Positions 5,754-6,310 of a stretch of DNA of 6,310 nucleotides are shown here, piece after piece. The position numbers were made by a program, and so were the translations under genes. Source of the stretch: Bacteroidota bacterium (GTDB lineage: Bacteria; Bacteroidota; UBA10030; UBA6906); assembly GCA_016844425.1 (NCBI GenBank), contig JAERML010000087.1, positions 1 to 6,310 of the forward strand, given 5' to 3'. The first letter of the stretch is position 1. Each line of letters starts with the position of its first letter. The notes under the pieces were generated by a model that worked only from the letters and a program-made list of their open reading frames with translations, was not told the origin of the DNA and did not search any database.

Positions 5754-6310
5754 CTAGCGCTTGCCGAAGTCATTTTCGCCCAGCCTCCCCACGAACTGCG
5801 ACTTGCCCGCATAGATCGTCTTGATCCGGCCGATGGCGTTGATGCGCTCTTCGGCCAGCCGGTTGGATGCCTCGTATGTTGGAACTCCGTCACGTTTCGA
5901 GATGGCAAAGATCTTCAGGATCGTATCGTAGATTCCCTCGGCTTGCTTCAGGGCCCGCTCCCGGGAATATCCCTCCAGCTCGTTGTAGACGTTGATCAGG
6001 CCGCCCGCATTGATCGCATAGTCCGGTGCATACATGATTCCCCGCTCGATTAACATCTGGCCATGCTTTGCCTCATCGGCGAGCTGATTGTTGGCGCCCC
6101 CCGCAATGGCCTTGAACTTGAATTTCGGAATGGTCGCGTCGTTGACGATGGCTCCCAATGCGCAGGGGCAGAACAGGTCAGCGTCCACTTCGTAGATCTT
6201 CTCCGGTGCGACCACCTCTGCACGAACCTTGTCCGCAACGGCTTTGGCCTTCTCCGGAAAGATGTAGCAGATGTACACCTTTGCGCCTTCTTTCATCAGG
6301 TGTTCGCACA
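5754..6310 (-). CDS. Leu/Glu/Phe/Val dehydrogenase, C-terminal half (partial, 5' end outside)
   Basis: The minus-strand frame is open to the window edge, giving 184 full codons before the TAG at 5756-5754. The internal ATG at 6296 is not the start, because the four codons before it (CEHL) already continue the family helix after the dinucleotide-binding glycine motif. Visible family motifs, numbered from that ATG, are CPCALGAIVND (43-53), AIAGGANNQL (63-72), YAPDYAINAGGLINVYNE (89-106) and a closing helix RLAEERINAIGRIK. These are diagnostic of the NAD-binding half of leucine dehydrogenase-type enzymes, which reversibly deaminate branched-chain amino acids to keto acids. The catalytic lysines lie in the missing half, so the exact substrate (Leu/Val, Phe or Glu) cannot be fixed; leucine is the best guess. 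The strand-2 end reads VYICYIF where relatives typically have an Asp. Confidence 0.88.
   Translation of the reverse strand, partial: CEHLMKEGAKVYICYIFPEKAKAVADKVRAEVVAPEKIYEVDADLFCPCALGAIVNDATIPKFKFKAIAGGANNQLADEAKHGQMLIERGIMYAPDYAINAGGLINVYNELEGYSRERALKQAEGIYDTILKIFAISKRDGVPTYEASNRLAEERINAIGRIKTIYAGKSQFVGRLGENDFGKR

Overview
The window (6,310 bp, moderately GC-rich) looks like chromosomal DNA from a Gram-negative bacterium of the Bacteroidota/Ignavibacteriota side of the FCB group. The pointers are a type IX secretion (T9SS)-style C-terminal tail at the left edge, a UDP-diacylglucosamine pyrophosphohydrolase-like (LpxH) gene implying lipid A, a bifunctional PBP1A and a leucine-dehydrogenase-type enzyme. 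The phylum-level placement is inference from these protein styles.

Left edge, plus strand (1-332): the last 27 codons of a probable secreted protein ending in a T9SS-like sorting tail, then a 113-bp spacer, then a 44-codon gene for a one-helix membrane peptide preceded by a very strong ribosome binding site. These two face the long minus-strand block. Only 38 bp separate the convergent ends, and I see no convincing terminator there.

The rest (371-6310) is six minus-strand genes, all transcribed right to left. First come the 3' part of a Leu/Glu/Phe/Val dehydrogenase, nusB (27 bp later) and a UMF1-type MFS transporter (1 bp later). A 97-bp gap follows with a possible promoter. Then come a small exported DsbD-N-like thiol domain, an LpxH-like phosphoesterase (7 bp later) and a class A penicillin-binding protein (11-bp overlap). 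The spacing suggests two tightly coupled three-gene sets, the first starting outside the window. The second set is envelope-centred: periplasmic thiol chemistry, lipid A and peptidoglycan.

The window is mostly ordinary housekeeping and envelope genes. I found no CRISPR array, RNA gene, transposase or phage gene. The points worth a second look are the unassigned 44-aa peptide, the T9SS-like tail, a hairpin that hides the PBP Shine-Dalgarno inside an overlapping gene pair, a three-copy heptamer across the start of the DsbD-like gene, a possible Asp-to-Tyr change at the dinucleotide-specificity position of the dehydrogenase, and a three-cysteine tail on the PBP two genes from a thiol-redox domain.
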